A DNA stretch of 7,558 bases, from contig JAMNXK010000084.1 in NCBI GenBank assembly GCA_023653245.1, positions 1-7,558 on the forward strand. The letters are read 5' to 3'. How positions within the stretch are numbered: the first letter of the stretch is position 1; each line of letters starts with the position of its first letter. A model generated the notes under the pieces. It did not search any database, was not told the DNA's origin, and saw nothing but the letters and a program-made list of their open reading frames with translations. This DNA is from Tagaea sp. GTDB lineage: Bacteria > Pseudomonadota > Alphaproteobacteria > CACIAM-22H2. This document shows, piece after piece, positions 1-7,558 of this stretch. The translations under genes and the position numbers were made by a program.

Positions 1-1475
1 CTTGCCTTCAGATGCGCCTTGAACACGGCGGCGTCGAGCGGCTTGCCGGTGGCGCGGATCAGCATCTCGCGCGTGGACAGCGACGCCCCCAGCGCGTGCC
101 AATTGGCGCGCAGCCAGCCCATCAAGGGCGCGAAGTCGCCCTTGGCGAGGCCGGGCTCGATGCCCGCATCGGCTTTCTTCGCCGCGGCGAAGAGCTGGGC
201 CGCCGTCATCGCCCCCAGCGTGTAGGTCGGGAAATAGCCCCAAGCTCCGCCGGGCCAGTGGATGTCCTGCAGGCAGCCGTCGCGATCGTCGGGCGGCGCC
301 ACGCCGATCAGCGCCTTCATGCCCTCGTTCCAAGCGCCCGGCAGATCGGCGAGGTCCATCCGATCCTCGATCAGCGCGCGTTCGAGCCGATAGCGCAAGA
401 TCACATGCGCGGGATAGGTGACCTCGTCGGCGTCAACGCGGATGAGCCCGCGCGCCACGCGCCGATAGACGCGCGCGAAGTTCTCGGCCGTCCAAGCCGG
501 ACCCGATTTGCCGAACGCCGCCGCCGCTTTCGGCGCCAGGAACTTCAGGAACGCGTCCGACCGGCAGGCCTGCATTTCGACCAACAAAGACTGGCTTTCA
601 TGCGCGCTCATGCCGCGCGCGAAGCCGACCGGCTGATTGCGCCAGGCCGGCGGCAGGCCGCGCTCGTACATCGCATGCCCGGTTTCGTGCAGCACGCCCA
701 TCAGGCCCTTGGCGAAATCGTTCTCGTCCCAGCGCGTGGTCAGGCGCACGTCGTCGGGCACGCCGCCGCAGAACGGATGATGCGAGGTGTCGAGCCGCCC
801 ATGGGCGAAATCGAAGCCGACGCCGCCCATCAGATCGTGGGCGAGCGCCTTTTGCGCCGCCGCCGGGAACGGGCCGTCTAGCTTCAGCGGCGCGGGCAGC
901 TTGGCTTGGCGATCGAGCGCCGCGTTGGTGAAGTCCGGCAGGAACGCCGCGAGATCGTCGAAGATCGCGTCGATCTCGGCGGCCGAGCCGCCGGGCTCGT
1001 ACTCGTCGAGCAGCGCGTCGTATTTCGTGCGGCCGAGTTTCACGGCCTTGATCGCGGCGACTTCTTTGGTGAGATCGAGCACGCGGCGCAGCGAGGGCAG
1101 CAGGCCCTTGAAGTCGTTTTCCTTGCGCGCGGTGCGCCAGCGCATCTCGCATTCGGAGACGGCCTTCGAGCGCGCCTCGACCAGATCGGCGGGCAAGGCG
1201 GTGGCGTGCAGCCAATCGCGGCGCATCTCGCGCAGATTGGCGTCCTGCCAGGGATCGGCGGCGCGCGCGGCGGCGAACAGATCGGCCAGCGCGGGATCGC
1301 AGGCTTGCTCGTGCGCGAGCACCTTGAGCGTGGCGAGCTGCTCGGCGCGCGCGGTCGAGCCGCCATCGGGCATCATCGCGGCCGAGTCCCAATCGAGCAT
1401 CGCGATCGCGTCGCGCACCAGATTCATGCGCTTGAAGCGCGTCTCCAACGACTTGTAGGCGGTTTCGGGGGTCAT
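1..1475 (-). CDS. M32-family (Taq-type) metallocarboxypeptidase, C-terminal end cut by window edge
   Basis: Cytoplasmic zinc- or cobalt-type carboxypeptidase that removes C-terminal residues from peptides. The reading frame stays open from ATG at 1475 to the window edge, giving 491 complete codons; family members are about 500 residues, so only the last few are missing. The zinc motif HETGH is at residues 263-267 and the third ligand Glu293 sits in HESQS, with the same spacing as in characterised archaeal M32 enzymes. Other family signatures are GFDFAHGRLD followed by HPF, DVRLTTRW (Tyr is more usual than Trp), DADEVTYPAHVILRY and LQDIHWPGGAWGYFPTY. There is no signal peptide or membrane segment. 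Its ATG overlaps the SURF1 stop codon (ATGA) and no strong Shine-Dalgarno is visible, so translational coupling to SURF1 is likely. Family assignment is very secure; the physiological substrate and any link to the oxidase are unknown. Confidence 0.95.
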   Translation of the reverse strand, partial: MTPETAYKSLETRFKRMNLVRDAIAMLDWDSAAMMPDGGSTARAEQLATLKVLAHEQACDPALADLFAAARAADPWQDANLREMRRDWLHATALPADLVEARSKAVSECEMRWRTARKENDFKGLLPSLRRVLDLTKEVAAIKAVKLGRTKYDALLDEYEPGGSAAEIDAIFDDLAAFLPDFTNAALDRQAKLPAPLKLDGPFPAAAQKALAHDLMGGVGFDFAHGRLDTSHHPFCGGVPDDVRLTTRWDENDFAKGLMGVLHETGHAMYERGLPPAWRNQPVGFARGMSAHESQSLLVEMQACRSDAFLKFLAPKAAAAFGKSGPAWTAENFARVYRRVARGLIRVDADEVTYPAHVILRYRLERALIEDRMDLADLPGAWNEGMKALIGVAPPDDRDGCLQDIHWPGGAWGYFPTYTLGAMTAAQLFAAAKKADAGIEPGLAKGDFAPLMGWLRANWHALGASLSTREMLIRATGKPLDAAVFKAHLKA

Positions 1476-2188
1476 GACTTGCGCCGTTGGGAAAGGAGGT
1501 AGACGGCCGCCAATGCGATCGCCAGGCAGAACCAGGTGAAGGCGTATTGCAGATGCGGGCGCGGCAGCTGGAATTGCGTCTGTCCGCCGAGCGGCCAGCC
1601 GCCCGGATTGCGCGGCTCGAGCGACGCTTCGACATAGACCGGCAGGATCGCCGGCAAGCCCGCGTGCTCGGCCATCGCCGGCAGATCGAACCAGAACCAT
1701 TGGTTGCGATGCGGCTCGTTGGCGGGCATCAGCGGTCCGCGCCGCGGCTCGTCGCGCAGCACCCCTTCGACCGACACGCGGCCCGCGATCTGGCCTTGGG
1801 GCCGCGTGGCGGGCAGATGGCGCGGCTTGTCGACCCAGCCGCGATTGACCAGCAGCGCCGGCGCGCCGTCGCGCAGCAGCGGCGTGACGACGTAGAAGCC
1901 GTCGTTGCCGCGCTGCGAGCGGCCATAGACGTAAAGCTCGCGGTCATGCGCCCACACGCCTTCCGCGCGCACGCGGCGGAAACGATCGGCGGCCGGATCG
2001 GCCAAGGCCGCGTCGATATCGACGGCCGGCTGGGCGAGACGCGTCTGGCGCAACTCGTTTTCGGCCGAGCGCTCGACATGGCGCGACAACTGCCATCCCG
2101 AGAGGGCGAGCAGCATCGCGATCCCGGGCAGCGAGATCAACGTGGGAACCAGGCGGGGTGCGAACCCCGGAACGAGTCTGTTCAACAT
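1472..2188 (-). CDS. SURF1/Shy1-family cytochrome oxidase biogenesis protein
   Basis: Inner-membrane assembly factor; bacterial SURF1 proteins bind haem a and help insert it into oxidase subunit I. The 238-residue length and topology fit the family: one membrane helix at about residues 13-32, a large periplasmic domain, and a second helix at about 214-233. Family motifs are GWQLSRH (31-37), LLVNRGWVD (112-120), the WFWFD stretch near 164-168, and HLQYAFTWFCLA (212-223) entering helix 2. It lies 66 bases after coxC, and that gap contains a terminator-like hairpin, so its transcription probably depends on read-through. The upstream sequence GGGCGAAA before the ATG is only a weak ribosome binding site. 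Its stop overlaps the start of the following carboxypeptidase gene. Identification is strong; the degree of dependence of the oxidase on it is not visible. Confidence 0.95.
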   Translation of the reverse strand: MLNRLVPGFAPRLVPTLISLPGIAMLLALSGWQLSRHVERSAENELRQTRLAQPAVDIDAALADPAADRFRRVRAEGVWAHDRELYVYGRSQRGNDGFYVVTPLLRDGAPALLVNRGWVDKPRHLPATRPQGQIAGRVSVEGVLRDEPRRGPLMPANEPHRNQWFWFDLPAMAEHAGLPAILPVYVEASLEPRNPGGWPLGGQTQFQLPRPHLQYAFTWFCLAIALAAVYLLSQRRKS

Positions 2189-2196
2189 TTTCGCCC

Positions 2197-2233
2197 AAAC
2201 GAAAACGCCCGCCGGTCCCGAACCGGCGGGCGT
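2197..2233 (-). terminator. Intrinsic terminator or attenuator hairpin between coxC and SURF1
   Basis: On the minus strand, ACGCCCGCCGGT and ACCGGCGGGCGT form a perfect 12-bp GC-rich stem (2205-2233) around a 5-base loop, TCGGG. The right arm runs straight into TTTTCGTTT. The stem starts 21 bases after the coxC stop codon, as expected for a rho-independent terminator, but the interrupted T-run suggests incomplete termination. The SURF1 ATG lies only 8 bases past the T-rich run, leaving no room for a separate promoter downstream of it. The structure could therefore act as a partial terminator lowering SURF1 and carboxypeptidase expression, or as a 3'-end stabiliser for the upstream message. 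The hairpin is seen directly; its function is inferred. Confidence 0.7.
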
Positions 2234-2254
2234 CGCGTCATCGAGAGGAAAGAT

Positions 2255-3136
2255 TCAGCTCGACCAAGGGCCGTGGCCCGGCAGGCTGACCGGGCCTTCG
2301 CCCGCGACGTAGATGACGGCGAACAAGAACAGCCACACCACGTCGACGAAGTGCCAGTACCAAGCCGCCGCCTCGAAGCCGAAATGCCGTTCGGGCGTGA
2401 ACTGGTTCTTGATCGCGCGCACCAGGCACACGATCAGGAAGATGGTCCCGACCAGCACATGGAATCCGTGGAACCCGGTCGCCATGAAGAAGACCGAGGT
2501 GTAGATGTTGTCCTTGAAGCCGAAAGCGGCGTGGCCGTACTCGTAGGCTTGGCAGGCCGTGAACAGGATGCCCAGCGTCACGGTCAGCACCAAACCCCAG
2601 ATCAGCCCCTGGCGGTTGCCTTCGATCAGCGAATGATGCGCCCAGGTGACGGTGGCCCCCGAGGTCAGCAGGATCAGCGTGTTGAGGAAGGGCAGATCCC
2701 ACGGATCGAAGGTGACGATGTCCTTCGGCGGCCAGACTTTCCCGATCGTGTGCAGGTCCGGATAGAAGGAGAAGTGGAAATAGGACCAGAAGAAGGCGAC
2801 GAAGAACATCACCTCCGACGCGATGAACAGGAACATCGCGTAGCGCAAGCCCAGGCGCACGACCGGCGTGTGCAAGCCGGGGGTCATGCTTTCCTTCACC
2901 ACCTGGCGCCACCAGCCCCACATCGTGAAGCCGACGATGGCCAGGCCAATGACGACCTTCCACGGCCCGAGCGCTTTGAAGAAGCCCTCGGCCGCCTTGC
3001 CGAACAGATCGGGATGGAGCGTGGCGACGAAGCCGAAGGTCAGGACGAACGCGCCGATCGCGCCCACCGCCGGCCAGCCGCTGGGCTCGACAAGATGGTA
3101 AGGGGCTTTGGCGCCGTGGGAATGCGATTGGGCCAT
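2255..3136 (-). CDS. coxC: Cytochrome c oxidase subunit III
   Basis: Third core subunit of the oxidase, a membrane protein without redox centres that stabilises the catalytic core and helps proton uptake into the D-channel. The 293 residues show the seven-helix pattern with family motifs: PYHLVEPSGWP near the N-terminus, LRYAMFLFIASEVMFF (98-112, with the conserved Glu108), LNTLILLTSGATVTWAHH (151-168), AYEY (197-200), FFMATGFHGFHV (216-227) and FGFEAAAWYWHFVDVVWLFLF (252-272, described in two parts: FGFEAAAWYW then HFVDVVWLFLF). The C-terminus reads IYVAGE plus about 13 further residues, where IYWWG is common. The start at 3136 is chosen because GAGGA lies 8 bases upstream and PYHLV then falls at the usual place; the frame stays open further upstream but the added residues are low-complexity and overlap ctaG. 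The synonym is ctaE. Confidence 0.97.
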   Translation of the reverse strand: MAQSHSHGAKAPYHLVEPSGWPAVGAIGAFVLTFGFVATLHPDLFGKAAEGFFKALGPWKVVIGLAIVGFTMWGWWRQVVKESMTPGLHTPVVRLGLRYAMFLFIASEVMFFVAFFWSYFHFSFYPDLHTIGKVWPPKDIVTFDPWDLPFLNTLILLTSGATVTWAHHSLIEGNRQGLIWGLVLTVTLGILFTACQAYEYGHAAFGFKDNIYTSVFFMATGFHGFHVLVGTIFLIVCLVRAIKNQFTPERHFGFEAAAWYWHFVDVVWLFLFAVIYVAGEGPVSLPGHGPWSS

Positions 3137-3144
3137 GGTCCGGA

Positions 3145-3149
3145 TCCTC
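3145..3149 (-). promoter_or_regulatory. Ribosome binding site of coxC
   Basis: GAGGA on the minus strand lies 8 bases before the ATG at 3136, in the 14-base gap after the ctaG stop. It decides the coxC start against a possible 69-codon upstream extension in the same frame, which would overlap ctaG and does not resemble subunit III. Confidence 0.7.
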
Positions 3150-3150
3150 G

Positions 3151-3735
3151 TTAGTCGCCTCGGTTGCGCGGGGCGCTCGCGTCGGCGGTCTTTTGGGCCG
3201 CCCGGTGGAAGGTATACGACAGCGTGATCGTGGTCACGTCGCGAAGATTGGGGTCCTTGTCGATCGCCGGATCGACGTAGAACGACACGGGCATGTCCAT
3301 GCTCTCGCCCGGCGCCAGCGCCTGGTCGGTGAAGCAGAAACACGCGATCTTGTGGAAATACGGCGCGGCCTTGAGCGGCGTGACGTTGAACGTCGCCGTC
3401 CCGGTCGCCTCGACCGCGCCGCGATTGGTCGCACGATAGTGGATCAGATGGTCCTCGCCGACCTGCACGCGGATCGGGCGCGGACCTTCGAAGCGCCAGG
3501 CGAGCGCGTTGGGCCCGCCCATCACGTTGGCGTCGAAGCGCACGGTCAGCGCGCGTTCGCCCACCGCGTCGGGCGCGCGCTCGGCGACCAGCGGCGTGCC
3601 GCCGAAGCCGGTGATCTGGCAGAACAGCCGGTAAAGCGGCACCGAGGCGAAGGCCAGCGCCAGCATGCCCACGACGATGCTGCCCGCCATCAAGGCGGTG
3701 CGGGCGTTCGAATTGCGGGGTGCTGCTTCGGTCAT
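3151..3735 (-). CDS. ctaG: Cytochrome c oxidase assembly protein CtaG/Cox11
   Basis: Membrane-anchored periplasmic copper chaperone that delivers copper to the CuB centre of subunit I. At 194 residues it has the usual length. A single N-terminal membrane helix (about 14-33) is followed by LYRLFCQITGFGGT (34-47) with the conserved Cys39, and the immunoglobulin-like copper domain carries the CFCF copper motif at 132-135 inside KIACFCFTDQAL, then MPVSFYVDP. The segment VMGGPNALAW (71-80) between DAN and the conserved Trp appears about three residues longer than in the relatives I recall. The gene starts one base after the stop of the coxF-like gene and ends 14 bases before coxC, so it is co-transcribed with the oxidase subunits. 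No strong Shine-Dalgarno is seen, suggesting translational coupling. This is the Cox11-type CtaG, not the unrelated Bacillus CtaG. Confidence 0.97.
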   Translation of the reverse strand: MTEAAPRNSNARTALMAGSIVVGMLALAFASVPLYRLFCQITGFGGTPLVAERAPDAVGERALTVRFDANVMGGPNALAWRFEGPRPIRVQVGEDHLIHYRATNRGAVEATGTATFNVTPLKAAPYFHKIACFCFTDQALAPGESMDMPVSFYVDPAIDKDPNLRDVTTITLSYTFHRAAQKTADASAPRNRGD

Positions 3736-3736
3736 C

Positions 3737-3883
3737 TCACTTGATCATCTTGACGACGGTGATGGCGTAGAACAGCGCGCAGAACGCGGCGACCGCCACG
3801 GCGATCGCGATATTCTTGCCGCGCCGCGCCTTCCACATTTCGGGCGTGACCTTGGCGGGATCGATCTCGGGATGCACCGGCAT
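3737..3883 (-). CDS. CoxF-like small single-helix membrane protein of the cox operon
   Basis: A 48-residue protein that begins MPVHPEIDPAKVTPEMW, continues with a basic stretch KARRGKN (18-24), and then has one hydrophobic helix (about 25-44) ending in FYAITVVKMIK. The pattern of a basic patch, RNxAIA-like helix start and FYxxTxVK ending resembles the small proteins, often called CoxF, found between ctaB and ctaG in other alphaproteobacteria. Positive charge before the helix suggests the N-terminus is cytoplasmic. It sits 4 bases after ctaB and 1 base before ctaG. A strong GGGAGG ribosome binding site lies 8 bases upstream, inside the last codons of ctaB, which supports it as a real gene. The function is not established; a role in assembly or as a small oxidase-associated subunit is inferred from position only. 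It does not look like the bacterial aa3 subunit IV of Paracoccus. Confidence 0.85.
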   Translation of the reverse strand: MPVHPEIDPAKVTPEMWKARRGKNIAIAVAVAAFCALFYAITVVKMIK

Positions 3884-3887
3884 GGCG

Positions 3888-4826
3888 TCAGCCTCCCAGC
3901 GCCACGCGGTCGAGCAGCATGAAACCGAACAGCAAGAACAGATAGACGATCGAATAGCCGAACAGCCGCTTGGCGGCGGGCTCGGCGAAATCGGCTTTGT
4001 CCGCGTCCGGGTGCGCGCCGTCGCGCCACACCGCCCAGGCGCCGGCCACGAACACGAAACCGAGCAATGCGGCCAGGCCCGCATAGATCGGGCCCGTGAC
4101 GCCGAGCAGCGACGGCGACACGCCCAGGACCGCCATCGGCAGCGAATAGATCAGGATCTGGCGGCGCGTCTCGCGCTTGCCGGCCACGACGGGCAGCATC
4201 GGCACGCCGGCCTTGGCGTAGTCGCCCGCGCGGAACAGCGCCAGCGCCCAGAAATGCGGCGGCGTCCACATGAACACGATCAGAAACAGCGCGACCGAGG
4301 CCACGGAAATCTCGCCCGTCGCCGCCGCCCAGCCGATCATCGGCGGGAAGGCGCCCGCCGCCCCGCCGATCACGATGTTCTGCGCCGTGTGCCGCTTGAG
4401 CCACATCGTGTAGACGAAGACGTAGAACGCGATCGACAGCGCCAGCAGCGCGCCCGCCGCGAAATTCGCGACCAAGCTCATCGTCAGGACCGAGGCGATC
4501 GACAGCACGATGCCGAACGCCAAAGCTTCGGCCGGCTCGATCGCGCCCGAGGGGATCGGCCGATCCTTGGTGCGCGCCATCACCGCGTCGATATCGCGGT
4601 CGTACCACATGTTCACCGCGCCCGCGGCGCCCGCGGCCACCGCGATGCACAGCACCGAAACCGCCGCTTCGAAGGGATGCAGCATCGTTTCGGGGGCGAG
4701 CATCAAGCCAATCAGCCCGGTGAACACCACCAGGCTCATCACGCGCGGCTTCAACAGGGCGACGAAATCCGCCGCCCCGCCGTCGCGCGCCGCCGTCAGC
4801 GCTTGGGTGCCCCCGTCCGCCGCCAT
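3888..4826 (-). CDS. ctaB: Protohaem IX farnesyltransferase (haem O synthase)
   Basis: Integral membrane UbiA-type prenyltransferase that adds a farnesyl group to haem B to make haem O, the precursor of haem A for this oxidase. The 312-residue protein is of normal length with multiple membrane helices. The first Asp-rich motif is N72-x3-D76-x3-D80 within [15 protein letters not shown], followed by RPIPSG (89-94). Later motifs are [17 protein letters not shown] (139-155), FPPMIGW (160-166), [11 protein letters not shown] (187-197) and [13 protein letters not shown] (202-214). The start at 4826 lies 3 bases after the coxA stop without an obvious Shine-Dalgarno, so coupling to coxA translation is likely. 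The synonym is cyoE in quinol oxidase operons; ctaB is chosen because of the cytochrome c oxidase context. The next enzyme, haem A synthase, is not in this window. Confidence 0.97.
   Translation of the reverse strand: MAADGGTQALTAARDGGAADFVALLKPRVMSLVVFTGLIGLMLAPETMLHPFEAAVSVLCIAVAAGAAGAVNMWYDRDIDAVMARTKDRPIPSGAIEPAEALAFGIVLSIASVLTMSLVANFAAGALLALSIAFYVFVYTMWLKRHTAQNIVIGGAAGAFPPMIGWAAATGEISVASVALFLIVFMWTPPHFWALALFRAGDYAKAGVPMLPVVAGKRETRRQILIYSLPMAVLGVSPSLLGVTGPIYAGLAALLGFVFVAGAWAVWRDGAHPDADKADFAEPAAKRLFGYSIVYLFLLFGFMLLDRVALGG
3892..3897 (-). promoter_or_regulatory. Ribosome binding site of the coxF-like gene
   Basis: GGGAGG on the minus strand is 8 bases upstream of the ATG at 3883. It is embedded in the last sense codons of ctaB (GGA GGC before TGA), so the end of ctaB doubles as a translation signal. 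It is the main nucleotide evidence that the 48-codon gene is translated. Confidence 0.7.
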
Positions 4827-4829
4827 GGC

Positions 4830-6482
<1,653 letters not shown>

Positions 6483-6491
6483 CTAGGTGAC

Positions 6492-7370
6492 TTAGCGGGC
6501 GACGTTGAGGGCGGTCTGGGTGCGGGCGTCGAGCTCGCGCAGATCGGCGACCGAAAGCGGCGGCAAGCCGTCCTGGGCGAAGCGGCGCTTGGCTTCGGCC
6601 GTCCAGCGATCGAAGGTCGCGCGGTCCACCGCCTCGACGGCGATGGGCATGTAAGCGTGGTTCACGCCGCAGATCTGATTGCACTGGCCGTAATAGACGC
6701 CGGGCTTGCTGGCCATCATCCAGATTTCGTTGATGCGGCCGGGCATGGCGTATTTCTGCGCGCCCAGCGCCGGGATGAACCAGGAATGGATCACGTCCGC
6801 ACCGTGGATGAGGACGCGGACCTTGGCGCCCACCGGCACGACGACGCGGTTATCGACCTCGAGCAGGCGCGGCTGGCCGGGCTTCAGGTCGCCGTCTTGG
6901 ACCATGTAGCTGTCGAACTGGAACTCGCCGTGATCGGGATACTGGTAGGTCCAGTACCATTGATGCCCGGTGACCTTGAGGGTGAACTCGGCGTCGGGCG
7001 CCTTGTCGGCGAAGTACAGAAGCTTGAACGACGGCACGGCGATCACCGCCAGGATCAGGATCGGCACCACCGTCCAGACGATTTCCAAGCCCGTGTGATG
7101 CGCGGTCTTGGACGGCGTCGGATTCGCCGCGGCGCGGAACCGCACCATCGTGTAGAGCAGCAGCGCCAGCACGAAGACGGTGATCAGCGTGATGATCACC
7201 AGCAGCATGTTATGGAAGCTGCCGATGAAATCCTTGATCGGGCTGGCCGAGGGCTGGAAGCCGAGCTGCCAGGGCTGGGGCTGGCCGGCGACGGCCGCGC
7301 CCGCGAAAATCGCCACGAAAGCCAGGACGGCGAAAGCCGCGACGGCGCGGACGGACACGATCGAGCGCAT
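6492..7370 (-). CDS. coxB: Cytochrome c oxidase subunit II (CuA subunit)
   Basis: Accepts electrons from cytochrome c at a periplasmic dinuclear CuA centre and passes them to haem a in CoxA. The 292 residues comprise a cleavable signal peptide (about 1-29, with mature start near GQPQPWQLGFQ), two membrane helices (about 54-76 and 97-118) and a cupredoxin domain. CuA ligands are His195, Cys230, Cys234, His238, Met241 and the backbone of residue 232. The electron-entry aromatic motif QWYW is at 137-140, and Glu96 at the mouth of the K-channel is kept. Residue 232 is Gln (CNQIC) where Glu is usual and serves as a Mg ligand; residues 205 and 207 are Gln and Tyr instead of the common Lys and Asp. 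No cytochrome c domain is fused at the C-terminus, so this is not a caa3 type. It is the first gene of the operon; its ribosome binding site (TAGGCAG) is weak. The synonym is ctaC. Confidence 0.98.
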   Translation of the reverse strand: MRSIVSVRAVAAFAVLAFVAIFAGAAVAGQPQPWQLGFQPSASPIKDFIGSFHNMLLVIITLITVFVLALLLYTMVRFRAAANPTPSKTAHHTGLEIVWTVVPILILAVIAVPSFKLLYFADKAPDAEFTLKVTGHQWYWTYQYPDHGEFQFDSYMVQDGDLKPGQPRLLEVDNRVVVPVGAKVRVLIHGADVIHSWFIPALGAQKYAMPGRINEIWMMASKPGVYYGQCNQICGVNHAYMPIAVEAVDRATFDRWTAEAKRRFAQDGLPPLSVADLRELDARTQTALNVAR

Positions 7371-7433
7371 GGACTGCCTATCGTTCGAGTTGGGGACCGC
7401 GACACGAGAACGGCGCGGCCTGGAATCGTCCGG

Positions 7434-7463
7434 ACCCTACACGAGGCAAAGCGGCCATCTCAA
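7434..7463 (-). promoter_or_regulatory. Weak candidate promoter of the cox operon
   Basis: On the minus strand TTGAGA (7458-7463) and TAGGGT (7434-7439) are separated by 18 bases, about 64 bases before the coxB ATG. The -35 element matches the housekeeping consensus well, the -10 element poorly. The 188 bases upstream of coxB (7371-7558) hold no recognisable gene and are the only non-coding stretch of size in the window, so the operon promoter is expected here or just beyond the edge. I could not identify an operator for a known regulator. Confidence 0.25.
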
Positions 7464-7558
7464 CCCTGGCCTTCGGGGGTAAAAGCTTGGCGCCAGTGCC
7501 CTTTTGTCGCACCCCCCGAAATCACCAGGAAAAGCTGGAGTTTCAGCGATTTGCGCGC

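Noticed and set aside
12..881. Plus-strand open frame at the left edge
   Set aside because: It is antisense to the M32 carboxypeptidase, whose zinc motif and conserved blocks are all in the opposite strand.
1489..1501. Sequence TACCTCCTTTCCC on the minus strand, like the 3' end of 16S rRNA (and AAAGGAGGT on the plus strand)
   Set aside because: It encodes the YLLS stretch of the SURF1 C-terminal helix and there is no plus-strand gene after it. It is most likely chance.
1487..3154. Long plus-strand open frame of 555 codons
   Set aside because: It runs antisense to SURF1 and coxC, is rich in Arg, Gln, His and Asp without domain signatures, and is explained by the high-GC third positions of the real minus-strand genes.
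3137..3343. N-terminal extension of coxC by 69 codons in the same frame
   Set aside because: It overlaps ctaG, shows no resemblance to subunit III, and the GAGGA site before 3136 supports the shorter form.
7488..7495. Palindrome TGGCGCCA upstream of coxB
   Set aside because: An 8-base palindrome is expected by chance in GC-rich DNA and it matches no operator I can name.

Overview
The window holds one compact operon, read right to left on the minus strand, for an aa3-type (haem-copper, A-type) cytochrome c oxidase and its assembly factors. The order is coxB (subunit II), coxA (subunit I), ctaB (haem O synthase), a 48-residue coxF-like gene, ctaG (Cox11 copper chaperone), coxC (subunit III), a SURF1-family gene, and an M32 (Taq-type) metallocarboxypeptidase that runs off the left edge. 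The high GC, this gene order, the CFCF-type Cox11 and the form of CoxB point to an alphaproteobacterium, most likely Rhodospirillales-like; no genus can be named from the sequence alone.

Layout, right to left. 7558-7371 is an upstream region with no gene and one weak promoter candidate. 7370-6492 is coxB and 6464-4830 is coxA, with a good ribosome binding site in the short gap. 4826-3888 (ctaB), 3883-3737 (coxF-like) and 3735-3151 (ctaG) are separated by only 1-4 bases. coxC (3136-2255) follows 14 bases later. A perfect 12-bp hairpin followed by a T-rich run lies directly after coxC and before SURF1 (2188-1472). SURF1 overlaps the carboxypeptidase start (1475) by an ATGA junction. No stretch above 300 bases lacks a gene, and I saw no tRNA, rRNA, CRISPR array or mobile element.

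How the genes work together: CoxB takes electrons from cytochrome c at its CuA centre and passes them to haem a and the haem a3/CuB site in CoxA, where oxygen is reduced and protons are pumped; CoxC stabilises the core. CtaB starts conversion of haem B towards haem A, CtaG supplies copper to CuB, and SURF1 aids haem insertion into subunit I. The haem A synthase (CtaA) and the CuA chaperone Sco are not in this window. The carboxypeptidase is not an oxidase factor in any family I know, and its place here looks like simple operon membership.

The region is mostly ordinary core metabolism. The most notable observation is that the two carboxylate ligands of the non-redox Mg/Mn site at the subunit I/II interface are both replaced by their amides (Asp to Asn393 in CoxA, Glu to Gln232 in CoxB), together with two further changes nearby in CoxB (Gln205 and Tyr207 where Lys and Asp are usual).
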